This document shows, piece after piece, positions 1 through 7,439 of a DNA stretch of 20,242 bases; within the stretch, counting starts at the first letter, position 1, and each line of letters starts with the position of its first letter. The position numbers were made by a program, and so were the translations under genes. The notes below the pieces were generated by a model that was not told where the DNA came from, did not search any database, and saw only the letters and a list, made by a program, of their open reading frames with translations. Where the stretch lies: NCBI RefSeq assembly GCF_000315625.1, contig NW_005434590.1:42018-62259 (forward strand), written 5' to 3'. This stretch comes from Guillardia theta CCMP2712 (Eukaryota > Cryptophyceae > Pyrenomonadales > Geminigeraceae).

Positions 1-23
1 GGCTGGCAGTTTCGGGTCACTGG

Positions 24-176
24 CGTGGTTGCCAGCAGTCCTGGTTACTTTCGGTCTTATGTTTCGTGTGTTTGAGCCACGTTTGTTGCTGTGTTCCGTA
101 CAACGCTTTTGTTGCTGTGTGCTCTCTGCTTGTTGCTGCTTTCAAGGCTTCTGCTTGAGGCACTTTTTAACCTCAA
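24..176 (+). repeat. Diverged copy of repeat E
   Basis: This stretch follows the order of the better copies further right: a GTTGCCAGCAG block, a T/G-rich block, then CTTGAGGCACTTTTTA, with many substitutions and indels. It looks like the oldest copy in the window. Its 3' end reads AACCTCAAAACTC instead of the usual ACCTTCTGCCAG. No protein can be supported here; the overlapping open frames follow from the repeat's T/G-rich composition. Confidence 0.5.
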
Positions 177-180
177 AACT

Positions 181-344
181 CAGTGCTGCTCAGGCAGCGT
201 CGGAACAGCAACAAGCAAAACCGGCAGGCTGTACGCTGCCCCCGGCGGACCCCTGGGCAGCGCCGGCTCCTTGTCGGCGGCTGCTCTTGCGGCGGCGGCG
301 GACGTCTCGATGGCAAAGCTGGCGGCCGCGGACGTCTCTGGTGA
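181..344. other. GC-rich unassigned fragment between E copies
   Basis: About 165 bp of GC-rich sequence between two E copies. A part near 235-262 (CCCCCGGCGGACCCCTGGG) has an approximate inverted counterpart near 1215-1245. I see no gene. It is probably a fragment of another dispersed element. Confidence 0.3.
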
Positions 345-476
345 CAGTTGCCAGCAGTGCTGGTTCTTTTTGGTCTTGTTTTGTTGTGTGTGTTTGTGCA
401 GCTTCTCGCTGTGCGCTGTGTGCATGCAGGTTTAGCTTGTTCCTGCATTGTTCTGCTTGAGGCACTTTTTACCAGT
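345..476 (+). repeat. Repeat E, plus orientation, first of a tandem pair
   Basis: Carries the E order: CAGTTGCCAGCAGTGCTGG, T/G-rich block, GTGCAGCTTCTCGCTGTGCG, TGCAGGTTTAGCTTGTTCCT, CTTGAGGCACTTTTTACC. The copy stops at TTTTTACC and runs straight into the next copy, so its own 3' terminus is missing. Confidence 0.75.
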
Positions 477-578
477 GTTTGTGCAGCTTCTCGCTGTGCG
501 CTGTGTGCATGCAGGTTTAGCTTGTTCATGCTTTGTTTTGCTTGAGGCACTTTTTACCTTCTGCCAGTAAATCCTATA
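477..578 (+). repeat. Repeat E, plus orientation, second of a tandem pair
   Basis: Starts at AGTGTTTGTGCAGCTTCTCG and repeats the preceding copy with a period of about 82 bp. It differs at a few positions (TTCATGCTTTG against TTCCTGCATTG). It ends with the full terminus CTTCTGCCAGTAAATCCTAT. Confidence 0.75.
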
Positions 579-591
579 CTTCGGAAGTTCT

Positions 592-625
592 GCGTCTAAG
601 GGATTTTATTCCTCCTGCATGCTCC
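592..625 (+). repeat. 34-bp sequence with an exact inverted copy at 6836-6869
   Basis: The 34 bases beginning GCGTCTAAGGGATTTTATTC are found as a perfect reverse complement at 6836-6869, immediately beside the truncated end of the gypsy element. It is part of a second dispersed repeat of unknown identity. Confidence 0.7.
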
Positions 626-686
626 GTCAGCTTCCCCATGCTCCTGCTGCTTGTTGCTTGATTGCTTGACCCTTCGGCTGCTTGTC

Positions 687-748
687 TGCAGGTTTAGCTT
701 GTTCCCGGTTTGTTTTGCTTGAGGCACTTTTTACCTTCTGCCAGTATT
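687..748 (+). repeat. Repeat E, 5'-truncated, plus orientation
   Basis: Only the distal part is present, from TGCAGGTTTAGCTTGTTCCC through GAGGCACTTTTTACCTTCTG to CCAGTATTATT. The last bases depart from the CCAGTAAATCCTAT terminus. Confidence 0.7.
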
Positions 749-865
749 ATTTGAGTTTATTAGACTCTTAGTCAAGAGTTTCATAGCTAAGAACTATTGC
801 TCTTCGCTCATCTCTCGCCTAATGATCCGTCTAAAGGGGTTCCCAACCTTGGGAGGTTGGCCCAT
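749..865. other. Unassigned AT-richer fragment with a short hairpin
   Basis: About 115 bp between E copies, less GC-rich than its surroundings. CCAACC and GGTTGG around 844-861 can form a 6-bp stem with a 6-nt loop. It does not fold into a tRNA that I can recognise and shows no open frame of note. Confidence 0.25.
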
Positions 866-888
866 TTTCTGCCAGTAAATCCTATATA
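866..888 (+). repeat. Repeat E, terminal stub, plus orientation
   Basis: Only the extreme end, TTCTGCCAGTAAATCCTATA, is present. It joins directly to the long E copy that begins with the GCGCGGCTTCGCGC hairpin. Confidence 0.6.
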
Positions 889-895
889 GTTTTGT

Positions 896-1078
896 CTGCG
901 CGGCTTCGCGCGTGGTCTGCCGGGTCTGCTGACGGTTGCCAGCAGTGCTGGTTCTTTTCGGGCTTGTGTTTTGTGTGTGTTTGTGCAGCTTCTCGCTGTG
1001 CGCTGTGTGCCAGGAGGTTTAGCTTGTTCCTGCATTGTTCTGCTTGAGGCACTTTTTACCTTCTGCGAGTAAAACTTC
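896..1078 (+). repeat. Repeat E, long copy, plus orientation, variant terminus
   Basis: One of the two longest copies. It starts with GCGCGGCTTCGCGCGTGGTC (a GCGCG/CGCGC stem), continues through GGGTCTGCTGACGGTTGCCA and the common E body, and ends with the alternative terminus CTTCTGCGAGTAAAACTTCC. The copy at 6962-7159 is closely similar over the whole length and shares the variant end, so the two belong to one subfamily. Confidence 0.8.
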
Positions 1079-1129
1079 CTTCCTCCGCTGCTGTCTACGT
1101 GGCTTCCCGCTCGGGCTGGCAGAAGAGAT

Positions 1130-1180
1130 GGATTTACTGGCAGAAGGTAAAAAGTGCCTCAAGCAAAACAAAGCAGGAAC
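1130..1180 (-). repeat. Repeat E, truncated, minus orientation
   Basis: Reads GGATTTACTGGCAGAAGGTA on the plus strand, the reverse complement of the E terminus, and breaks off after AAGCAGGAAC. Together with the copy ending at 1078 it encloses a 50-bp insert, with both E termini facing inward. Confidence 0.75.
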
Positions 1181-1281
1181 AATAGCAGAGAGATCTGAGT
1201 GGATTTGACGGCGTTAACCGGGGGTCCGCCTGGGGCAGCGGACGGAGGGAGGCTGGACACAGGAACACGGTACCGCTGGAG

Positions 1282-1353
1282 CATAGGATTTACTGGCAGA
1301 AGGTAAAAAGTGCCTCAAGCAAAACAAAGCAGGAACAAGCTGAACCGGCAGGC
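1282..1353 (-). repeat. Repeat E, truncated, minus orientation
   Basis: Begins CATAGGATTTACTGGCAGAA and continues to the AACCGGCAGGC part of the element, then breaks. The E terminus is intact; the opposite end is lost. Confidence 0.75.
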
Positions 1354-1363
1354 AGTGGAGCAG

Positions 1364-1397
1364 TGGATTTACTGGCAGAAGGTAAAAAGTGCTCAAG
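1364..1397 (-). repeat. Repeat E, short stub, minus orientation
   Basis: Only about 34 bp remain, from GTGGATTTACTGGCAGAAGG to AAAAAGTGCTCAAGG (one C lost from GTGCCTCAAG). It abuts the coding-like fragment that follows. Confidence 0.65.
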
Positions 1398-1703
1398 GTA
1401 GTCCTCCTCGCTAGCCTCCGAGTCAGCGGTAGCCGAGACCAACACCGCCCGTGACGGCGGCGACGCCGCAGCAATGCCCAAGGACCGGCGTGACCCGACC
1501 GATGCCGGGGAGGAAGCAGGCGAGCTCGGACCAGCAGCAAGCACCCCAGTGGTGTCGAGCTCTCCGGAGGCACCCGACGTCACAGTGAGGGACGGAGACG
1601 CCTCGCCAGCTCCGCGCCGATCGTCGGCGCCACTCGACGTGTTTCCCCCATCGGAGTCGGAGACCTCCGGCGAAGACTCCCCCTCGGGCGACTCGACAAA
1701 AGC
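1398..1703 (-). pseudogene. Coding-like fragment rich in Ser, Asp, Glu and Ala
   Basis: The minus-strand frame is open over the whole 300-bp insert between two E stubs. It is biased to Ser, Asp, Glu, Ala and Pro (for example SPEVSDSDGG, TADSEASEEDYLEH). It has no start of its own and runs into E sequence at both ends, so it is a fragment rather than a gene. A disordered segment of a retroelement ORF is plausible but no domain is visible. The antisense frame is also open, so coding status is not certain. Confidence 0.35.
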
Positions 1704-1705
1704 TG

Positions 1706-1837
1706 TATAGGATTTACTGGCAGAAGGTAAAAAGTGCCTCAAGCAAAACAAAGCAGGAACAAGCTAAACCTCCAGGCACACAGTCCACAGCGAGAAGCTG
1801 CACAAACACACACAAAACACAAGCCCGAAAAGAACCA
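1706..1837 (-). repeat. Repeat E, near-complete body, minus orientation
   Basis: Starts TATAGGATTTACTGGCAGAA and extends through GCACACAGTCCACAGCGAGA, the CA-rich block and AAGCCCGAAAAGAACCA. This is the longest minus-orientation copy and shows the body order without tandem complication. Confidence 0.8.
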
Positions 1838-1841
1838 GGCA

Positions 1842-2112
1842 AAGGCCGAGGAGGAGCTGTCCGCTGGCTCGACAAGTGCTTGCGCCCGCAAGGGCGTCAT
1901 GCGCCTCGTACCAGACAAGAGCGCCTCCAGCGTCAGCTGCATGGTGAGGCGCTGATAGGTGGCGGCGCGTTTGCGAGCCAAGACCTCAGCAGCAGGGCCG
2001 TCATCAGGCACGAAGTGCCGACCAAACGCCGCATCCTCAAGAGGCATCGAGCGCTGAGCAATGATGTCCGCGAGATACCAGATGAAGCGGAGGGTGTCAG
2101 GATGCAGGGAGA
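1842..2112 (-). pseudogene. Coding-like fragment of an unidentified retroelement ORF
   Basis: One minus-strand frame is open for about 270 bp and reads like real protein: HPDTLRFIWYLADIIAQRS, then FGRHFVPDDG, then LARKRAATYQRLTMQLTLEA. Both ends are cut at E sequences. I do not recognise the domain. Because the neighbouring fragments include a reverse transcriptase on the same strand, a piece of the same class of element is the likeliest origin. Confidence 0.45.
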
Positions 2113-2134
2113 CATAGGATTTACATAGGATTTA
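2113..2134 (-). repeat. Doubled E terminal stub
   Basis: CATAGGATTTA occurs twice in direct succession (CATAGGATTTACATAGGATT). Each is the first 11 bases of the inverted E terminus. It marks another junction where only the terminus survives. Confidence 0.55.
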
Positions 2135-2249
2135 GAAGGGTACCGTCCGTCGAGATGGCAAGACATGGAGGGCGTCGAGGTTGACCTCCCTCCATTATCC
2201 TCCCCGGTAGCCGAGTCAGTGGTAGCCGCCCGTGACGGCGGCTACCACT

Positions 2250-2389
2250 GTGCTGGTTCTTTTCGGGCTTGTGTTTTGTGTGTGTTTGTGCAGCTTCTCG
2301 TCTCGCTGTGGACTGTGTGCCTGCCGGTTCAGCTTGTTCCTGCTTTGTTTTGCTTGAGGCACTTTTTACCTTCTGCCAGTAAATCCTAT
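2250..2389 (+). repeat. Repeat E, plus orientation, complete terminus
   Basis: Runs from GTGCTGGTTCTTTTCGGGCT through the CAGCTTCTCG block (with a local CTCGTCTCG duplication) to CTTCTGCCAGTAAATCCTAT. With the minus-orientation copy at 2834-2940 it brackets 2390-2833, both termini pointing inward. Confidence 0.8.
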
Positions 2390-2833
2390 GTCCGGAGTAG
2401 CTCGAGACTCGCGTCGGAGAGTGGCTCAGGTCACGCTCAGGAAAATGAGCGAAGATGGTAGACTGCAAGACCCTATCCTGCGACTTGAGCGAGTGTGTCC
2501 TGCGGCTGTGCAAGGTGATATCACGCTGCTGATCGGTCAGCGCAGCGCGAGCATGCACATGGCGAGGGAAGACGCGCATGACAAGAGGGGTCACATTTCG
2601 CTGCGCAGGGGGAGGAATGAAGTGCTCATGAGACGAGTCGACGAGAGCGCGCAAACCAGGGATGTGTACCACAGATGCCGGGGGGCGTCCTGCGTCATCA
2701 GGCACAGCAGCCGGGGCAGGTGGGATCGCCGCGCCATCTGCAGCCGGTGCAGGAGCCCTCACACGACGGTAGAGGATCGCTCCAGCGGCATTATGAACGA
2801 AGTCGTGCGCCTCAACGAAGAAGGTCGCCAGAG
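2390..2833 (-). pseudogene. Coding-like fragment framed by inverted E copies
   Basis: A single minus-strand frame is open across the 440-bp insert and into the flanking E copies. Recognisable protein-like stretches are FVEAHDFVHNAAGAILYRRV, VVHIPGLRALVDSSHEHF, PLVMRVFPRHVHARAALTDQ and FAHFPERDL. No domain is recognised. Part of it (2594-2706) recurs at 7169-7290 in the same orientation with about a 17-bp indel, which shows that it belongs to a dispersed element. Both ends are defined by E sequence rather than by start or stop codons. Confidence 0.45.
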
Positions 2834-2940
2834 CATAGGATTTACTGGCAGAAGGTAAAAAGTGCCTCAAGCAAAACAAAGCAGGAACAAGCTGAACCGG
2901 CAGGCACACAGTCCACAGCGAGAAGCTGCACAAACACACA
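2834..2940 (-). repeat. Repeat E, minus orientation
   Basis: Begins CATAGGATTTACTGGCAGAA and ends in the CACAAACACACA block, where it meets the reverse-transcriptase fragment. In this orientation the RT frame reads on through the E copy and stops at the TAA inside CAGTAAATCC. Confidence 0.8.
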
Positions 2941-3753
2941 GAGGATGCTTCTGGGCACGGAGAGATCTCGTCGGAGCAGTGAACGTCCACTGGGCCAGGC
3001 TATGAGGAGAGGGCAGCGTCCGGGACATCGGCTGGGCAGAGTACCAAGCGAGGAAGCGAGCGATAGCCGTATAGTAAACAGCGGGGTGTAGACCCTCAGA
3101 GGGCGTGAACTCGTCCCCTCCCGACTATGCGGAAGCTCCCGCTTGAACCTCGCAAACTCTAGCAGGTCGGGATGCGCGGCGAGGTACTGCGAGGAAGGCC
3201 AGCGGTGATATTTCTCAAGCGCCAGGTGGACAGAGAGGTCAAAGCGACGAATCTGTGATTGGACCCGCGGGAGAAACGGAGAAGACCCCTGGAGGAAGAA
3301 GCGCAGCTTCTGGAGATGGCTCGCCCTCACCAGCGTCTTGAACATGAAGCCATGCTGGACGAGCCCGAGCTTCGAGAGCTCTTCGTTGAGGGTAGAAACC
3401 TTCGCTCGGAGCTGACTAGCATGAAATCCATCCGTGCCGATAGGCAGGCCGCCAAGTGTAATCCCGCCAGTGACGACCTCGAAGTGAAGAAGTTGAGTCT
3501 TGAGACGGCGCTTAAGGCTCTTCTTCAGCTGCGAGAGATCAGGGTGTTGGTGCCAGGAGGGGATGTAAACTTTCGACTCGCGAGGTTGAATCTCTAGCTT
3601 CAGATCAGCCAACATGTACTTCTTCATAGCGGACGTAGCTGCAACGGCATCCTCGAGTGGACCGACAAGCACGACGTTGTCAGCATAGGCCAAGACTCGA
3701 ACAGAGGGAAAAAGCTCTGCGATATGGAGGAGCAGGGGGTGGATACTGTGGCA
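2941..3753 (-). pseudogene. Non-LTR-type reverse transcriptase remnant
   Basis: The minus-strand frame entering at 3753 reads SIHPLLLHIAELFPSVRVLA and then YADNVVLVGP. This is the palm motif of non-LTR-type reverse transcriptases, in which the catalytic box is normally YADD; here the second Asp is Asn, so polymerase activity is probably lost. Downstream are KKYMLADLKLEIQPRESKVY, GGITLGGLPIGTDGFHASQL and LDLLEFARFKREL-like segments, typical of the thumb and connection region. The N-terminal fingers and any endonuclease are missing because the gypsy element begins at 3754. The 3' side is cut at an E copy. It is a broken fragment, and the last 80 or so residues of the open frame come from E sequence. 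Confidence 0.7.
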
Positions 3754-3853
3754 GTGTTACACCCCGAAGCTTTACGGGTTGTACACAAGCCAAGCGAATG
3801 CTCAATGAACCTCCGCTGGATCACACAGAAGGTGCTAGATAGTATTATCAAGC

Positions 3854-3859
3854 TTTATT
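3854..3859 (-). promoter_or_regulatory. LTR polyadenylation signal
   Basis: AATAAA on the minus strand (TTTATT on the plus strand), 100 bp before the LTR end. It fits the usual position in the R region. Confidence 0.5.
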
Positions 3860-3940
3860 GCAGCAACCACACCAACAGAGGGAAATGCGTGGTACACAGA
3901 GGGAGGGAAGACAGACCCCCTAGAGATGAAGATCTTGATC

Positions 3941-3948
3941 CTTTTATA
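3941..3948 (-). promoter_or_regulatory. LTR TATA box
   Basis: TATAAAAG on the minus strand within GGGCTATAAAAGGATC, a strong TATA context. It is about 85 bp upstream of the AATAAA signal in element orientation. Transcription would start roughly 25-30 bp further on, near 3910. Confidence 0.55.
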
Positions 3949-4350
3949 GCCCTGTGGAAGTCCCAGGGGTAGTGGTCCTCGCTTGCACGAGTCTTCCTGC
4001 CTCGTGCCGTCGCTATGGCCCCTTTGGTCCATGCGCTGCTCCTGTTCTTGTTTCTACCAGAAAGGAGAGCTCCACCGGTGCTTGATAGGGAAACCGTCCC
4101 GGAGGGGTCCGACTTCTGAACCAAAGTAGCCGTTAGAGAATCACTGTCTTTCGTCTGGATAGTCACGAGGCTATCCTTGTGTGCTGTCCACATTCCGAGT
4201 GTTGACCACTCCTGTGTTGGGCTCGCTAGCCTATGAGCTCTGATACGCTCTTTCTGCGCTTTCTTGGAGTGCTCAGGACTCAGAAAACTTCGCTTTCTTT
4301 GCTCTGATACGCTCCCGCAAACTCGCACCTAGACCAAAGTCAAAGAGCGG

Positions 4351-6832
4351 TCAAAGGCGGCGTGAACGCCGTCCCTGAGCAGAGGAAGGTACCGGACGTC
4401 GCTCACGCTGTTTGGCCCTGTCGTAGCGTTGAACCAAGTTGCGAAGCGCTCGAGTGCGAACGAGATGTTCCACTGGTTCCCATGTGTCATCAGCAGAGGA
4501 GAAACCTTTCCAGCGAACGAGATACTCCTTGCGTCCGCGCTGCGTTCGATCAGCGAGTAGGCGCTCCACTTCATAGAAGTCCGGGAGAGGCTGGGGAGGC
4601 GGAGCGGAGTCCAGCTGGGGCTGTCGTTGAATGTGAGGACGAAGAAACTTGGCGTTGAAGACGTCGATGGTCATCTTGGGAAAACGTTGTTGCACGTTGA
4701 TTCTGTAGTTGTTGTTGGATAAGACTTCAGTGATCACAAAGGGTCCCAGAAACTTTTCACGAAACTTGCGCACTTCAAAGGTTTGATTGAAGAGTCTTGC
4801 ATCCAGCCACACCTGATCACCAACGTGCCAGTTGAGAACTCTGCGCGTCTGAAGTAAGGCAGCTTCGGTGCGATTGGCCATTGCTGCGAGCTTGTCGCGC
4901 ACGACATTCTCATTCACCTGGATGAGATCAAGTGTAGATTGCACCTCAGGAATCACCGGACTGAGCGTCAAGTCCATGGCGGAGCGAGGATTGCGACCGT
5001 ACTCCACTTGAAAGGCCGAGAGACCCGTTTCCTTGCGAGGCGCATGGTTGAGGGCAAACTCGAGAAAAGGAAGATGAGAGCTCCAATCGTCACGAGCGGC
5101 GGTCAGGCGCGTCCTGAGCATGTCGAGGATGGTAGCGTTTGCGCGTTCCACACGGCCATTGCTCTGAGGGTGATACTTGGATGAGTGGCGGACCTGTACA
5201 CCCAGAGTCTCAAACAACGCATCCCAGAAGCGGGAAGACAAATGTGAGCCTCTCTCGGACATGATCGCATTGGGCAGACACCGCGTTCTGTAGAAGTAAT
5301 GCATGAAAAGTGGTACCAAGTCATGCGTCGTCGCGTCATTGATCGTCGGAGCCAAGGTAACATGCTGCGAGAAGGAGTCAACCATGACGAAGATGGCGTC
5401 AACGGAGAGTACGTCGAATTTGTCAGCCGGAACGTCATGGCTCTTTGGAAGCCCCACAGGCCTCTGCTTGTATGCCTTGGCGGCTTGGCAGGTCAGACAA
5501 GAATGCACATAATTCTCAACATCACGCTTCATGTTGGACCAATATACCTTGGTGGCCAGGTCGAGATATGTCTTGTCAGAGCCGAGGTGACCCGCTTCGT
5601 CATGACCATGCGGAGTATGGCTGCCGCATGCGATGGGGATGCAGATGCGACGACGACCCAAGGAGTCTGATGAAGAGCAGTTCGTCTTGGTAGATGAACG
5701 ACTTGCAGCCTGGTTGTCCTACCAGCTCGCCGTCACGTCCTAGTTGGAAGAGGATCTGGAAGTCCGGGCAGGTCGCATAGTGATGGAGGAGCTGTTGAGA
5801 GAAGTTGGCATTGGTCAGGATCTGGATGTGATGCAAACCCACGAGGAGATCTCTGGCCATGTCGTCAATGCGCGTCTCGCGAGCTGCAGCGGATGCCGGA
5901 TCGGGCGAGGAGTCGACCACACGGCTGATGTGCTCGATTTCCCAAGGCGAGGGGATAGCTCAGGCTGAGTCGTCAGGCGAATCAAGCTATGATGATCGGT
6001 TTTGACTTTGAAGCGGCGTCCGATGAGGTAGTAGGAGAAGTGCTTCAAACTCTCCTTGAGAGCCAAGAGCTCGCGTTCATAGGTCGAATAGTTGCGTTCA
6101 GCGGAAGACAGCTTCTTGCTATAGTAGGCGATTGGATGCTCATTGCCATGTCGATCGCGTTGATGTAGAGTCGCGCCAATGGCTAGGTCACTAGCATCGG
6201 TGTACAGGATGGTCGCACGATCCTGCTGAAAGTGCCACAAGACTGGAGTAGTGGCTAATGCCTGTTTCAAGGCATCAAATGCGATCTGAGCAGATTTAGT
6301 CCATACGAAACGGCGCTGACTGTTCTGTAAGAGATCTGACAGCGTAGAGGATAGGCGCGCATAGTTGCTGACGAATTTGCGATAGAAGTTTGCCATCCCA
6401 AGGAATGTACGCAGTTGTTTGACGGAAGCCGGCGTCGGATATTGTTGAATGGCCTGGACCTTGTTAGGCTCCGTGGCGATGCCAGCTTGGGTGATGGTAT
6501 ACCCCAAGAAATCAAGCTGCTGTTGCATGAATAAGCACTTGCTACGTTTGACATAAACTCTGTGCTCACGGAAGCGCTGCAGGACGCGGCGAATATCCTC
6601 GAGATGCGCTTCTTGCGTGCCCGCTGTACAGAGGAGCACATCATCAACGTACACAAGCGCGTTGGGGATGTCAGCCAGTATACCTTGCGTAAACTTTTGG
6701 AAGGCGGCCGTCGCTGTTTTCAGACCGAACGGAAGCGCTTTGAATTTGTAAGCCCCTTGCTCAGTCACAAATCCTGTGTACTGACTGCTCTGAGGTGTGA
6801 GCTTCAGTTGCCAAAACCCGCTAGCGGCCGCA
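4351..6832 (-). pseudogene. Chromovirus pol fragment: RT, RNase H, integrase, chromodomain
   Basis: Read from 6832 down, the RT begins at ASGFWQLKLTPQ (the motif A aspartate just before this is lost) and has the intact YVDD box, then LGYTITQAGIA and FLGMANFYRKF. RNase H follows with TDAS, YEREL and KTDHHSL. The frame shifts near 5930 and returns near 5662, with a shortened tether between them. The integrase has an HHCC zinc finger (HDEAGHLG ... CLTC), but about 12 residues are missing around the first catalytic Asp, and the second reads MSERGSH where SDRG is usual; the Glu in GRVERAN is kept. A GPF-like module (FLGPFVITEV) leads to a chromodomain (FYEVERLLADR ... YLVRWKGF ... TWEPVEHL), which defines a chromovirus. 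The stop is at 4351. Two frameshifts, the integrase lesions and the truncation make it non-functional. Confidence 0.85.
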
Positions 6833-6835
6833 GCA

Positions 6836-6869
6836 GGAGCATGCAGGAGGAATAAAATCCCTTAGACGC
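6836..6869 (-). repeat. Inverted copy of the 34-bp sequence at 592-625
   Basis: Exact reverse complement of 592-625. It starts four bases beyond the last recognisable RT codon, so it marks the breakpoint at which the gypsy element was cut. Confidence 0.7.
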
Positions 6870-6961
6870 GATACCCGGAGGCAGCCGACTGACCACTGTC
6901 AGTCGAGACGTCCGCTGTTACCCCTCCTAGCGACTGTTGCTTGGCCCTTCATGCTTGTCTG

Positions 6962-7159
6962 GGGCGCGGCTTCGCGCGTGGTCTGGCGGTGCCGGGTCTG
7001 CTGTCGGATAGTTGCCAGCCGCGAGTGCTGGTTCTTTTCGGGCTTGTGTTTTGTGTGTGTTTGTGCAGCTTCTCGCTGTGCGCTGTGTGCATGCAGGTTT
7101 AGCTTGTTCCTGCATTGTTCTGCTTGAGGCACTTTTTACCTTCTGCGAGTAAAACTTCC
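6962..7159 (+). repeat. Repeat E, longest copy, variant terminus
   Basis: Starts with the GCGCGGCTTCGCGCGTGGTC hairpin region, contains GGGTCTGCTGTCGG, a GTTGCCAGC block and the full E body, and ends CTTCTGCGAGTAAAACTTCC. It matches 896-1078 closely and has an extra CTGGCGGTG segment. Confidence 0.8.
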
Positions 7160-7168
7160 GACTTCCAG

Positions 7169-7290
7169 TCACATTGCGCTGCGCAGGCGGAGGAATATAG
7201 TGCTCATGAGACGAGTCAACGAGCGCGCGCAGACCAGGGATGTCACCGAGTCATAACGGTGTACCACGTAGCGTCCTGCAATATCAGGCA
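7169..7290 (-). repeat. Second copy of the 2594-2706 element fragment
   Basis: Starting at TCACATTGCGCTGCGCAGGC, this stretch aligns with 2594-2706 through AGTGCTCATGAGACGAGTC and ACCAGGGATGT to ATCAGGCACAGC. About 17 extra bases (around CACCGAGTCATAACGG) break the frame. It follows an E terminus, just as the first copy lies next to E. Confidence 0.65.
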
Positions 7291-7323
7291 CAGCCTCCGA
7301 GTCTAAGTCCAGGTTGCAGAGTC

Positions 7324-7409
7324 ACTTTACTCGCATAAGGGCACGGTAAAAAGTGCCTCAAGCAGAAGAAAGCAGCCTCGGCAACAAACACCTTCTGCGA
7401 GTAAAACTC
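7324..7409. repeat. Head-to-head E remnants
   Basis: A diverged minus-orientation E (TTTACTCGCATAAGGGCACG then GTAAAAAGTGCCTCAAGCAG) is followed at once by a plus-orientation terminus CCTTCTGCGAGTAAAACTC. Both have the variant (CGAGTAAAA) end. This is the last E sequence seen; the palindrome-rich GC island begins about 40 bp later. Confidence 0.6.
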
Positions 7410-7439
7410 AGAGCAAAAACGTCTGGCAGAGAGCACACA

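Larger units (their letters stand above)
3754..4330 (-). repeat. Candidate 3' LTR
   Basis: The outer end (TGTTACACCCC at 3754 on the plus strand) is convincing. On the element's strand the region has TATAAAAG at 3948-3941 and AATAAA at 3859-3854, spaced as expected for the U3 promoter and R-region polyadenylation signal of an LTR. The inner boundary is a guess: it must lie between the TATA box and the end of the polyprotein at 4351. No second LTR exists in the window for comparison. Confidence 0.55.
3754..6832 (-). mobile_element. 5'-truncated Ty3/gypsy chromovirus with 3' LTR end
   Basis: A minus-strand LTR retrotransposon inserted in the non-LTR RT fragment. Its 3' end is marked by TGTTACACCCC on the plus strand (element end GGGGTGTAACA), a standard gypsy LTR terminus, followed inward by an LTR-like region with TATA box and polyadenylation signal. 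Then come chromodomain, integrase, RNase H and RT coding sequence. The element stops inside RT motif A near 6832; gag, protease, primer binding site and 5' LTR are all absent. I could not identify the inner LTR edge or a target-site duplication. Confidence 0.8.

Noticed and set aside
173-550. Open frames covering the tandem E copies at the left edge
   Set aside because: The same peptides recur wherever E occurs and stop inside the E terminus; they follow the repeat, not a gene.
749-865. Possible tRNA or snRNA in the AT-richer fragment
   Set aside because: Only one short stem is found; no cloverleaf, A/B boxes or conserved snRNA start.
1282-1320. Spliced-leader RNA idea for the inverted E terminus (AG followed by GTAAAAAG)
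   Set aside because: No downstream hairpin-rich intron or Sm site, highly variable ends and retroelement surroundings; a repeat explanation is simpler.
6818-6835. Adjacent NheI (GCTAGC) and NotI (GCGGCCGC) sites suggesting cloning-vector sequence
   Set aside because: The flanks are RT coding sequence on one side and a genomic repeat on the other, with no vector sequence; such sites are expected in GC-rich DNA.
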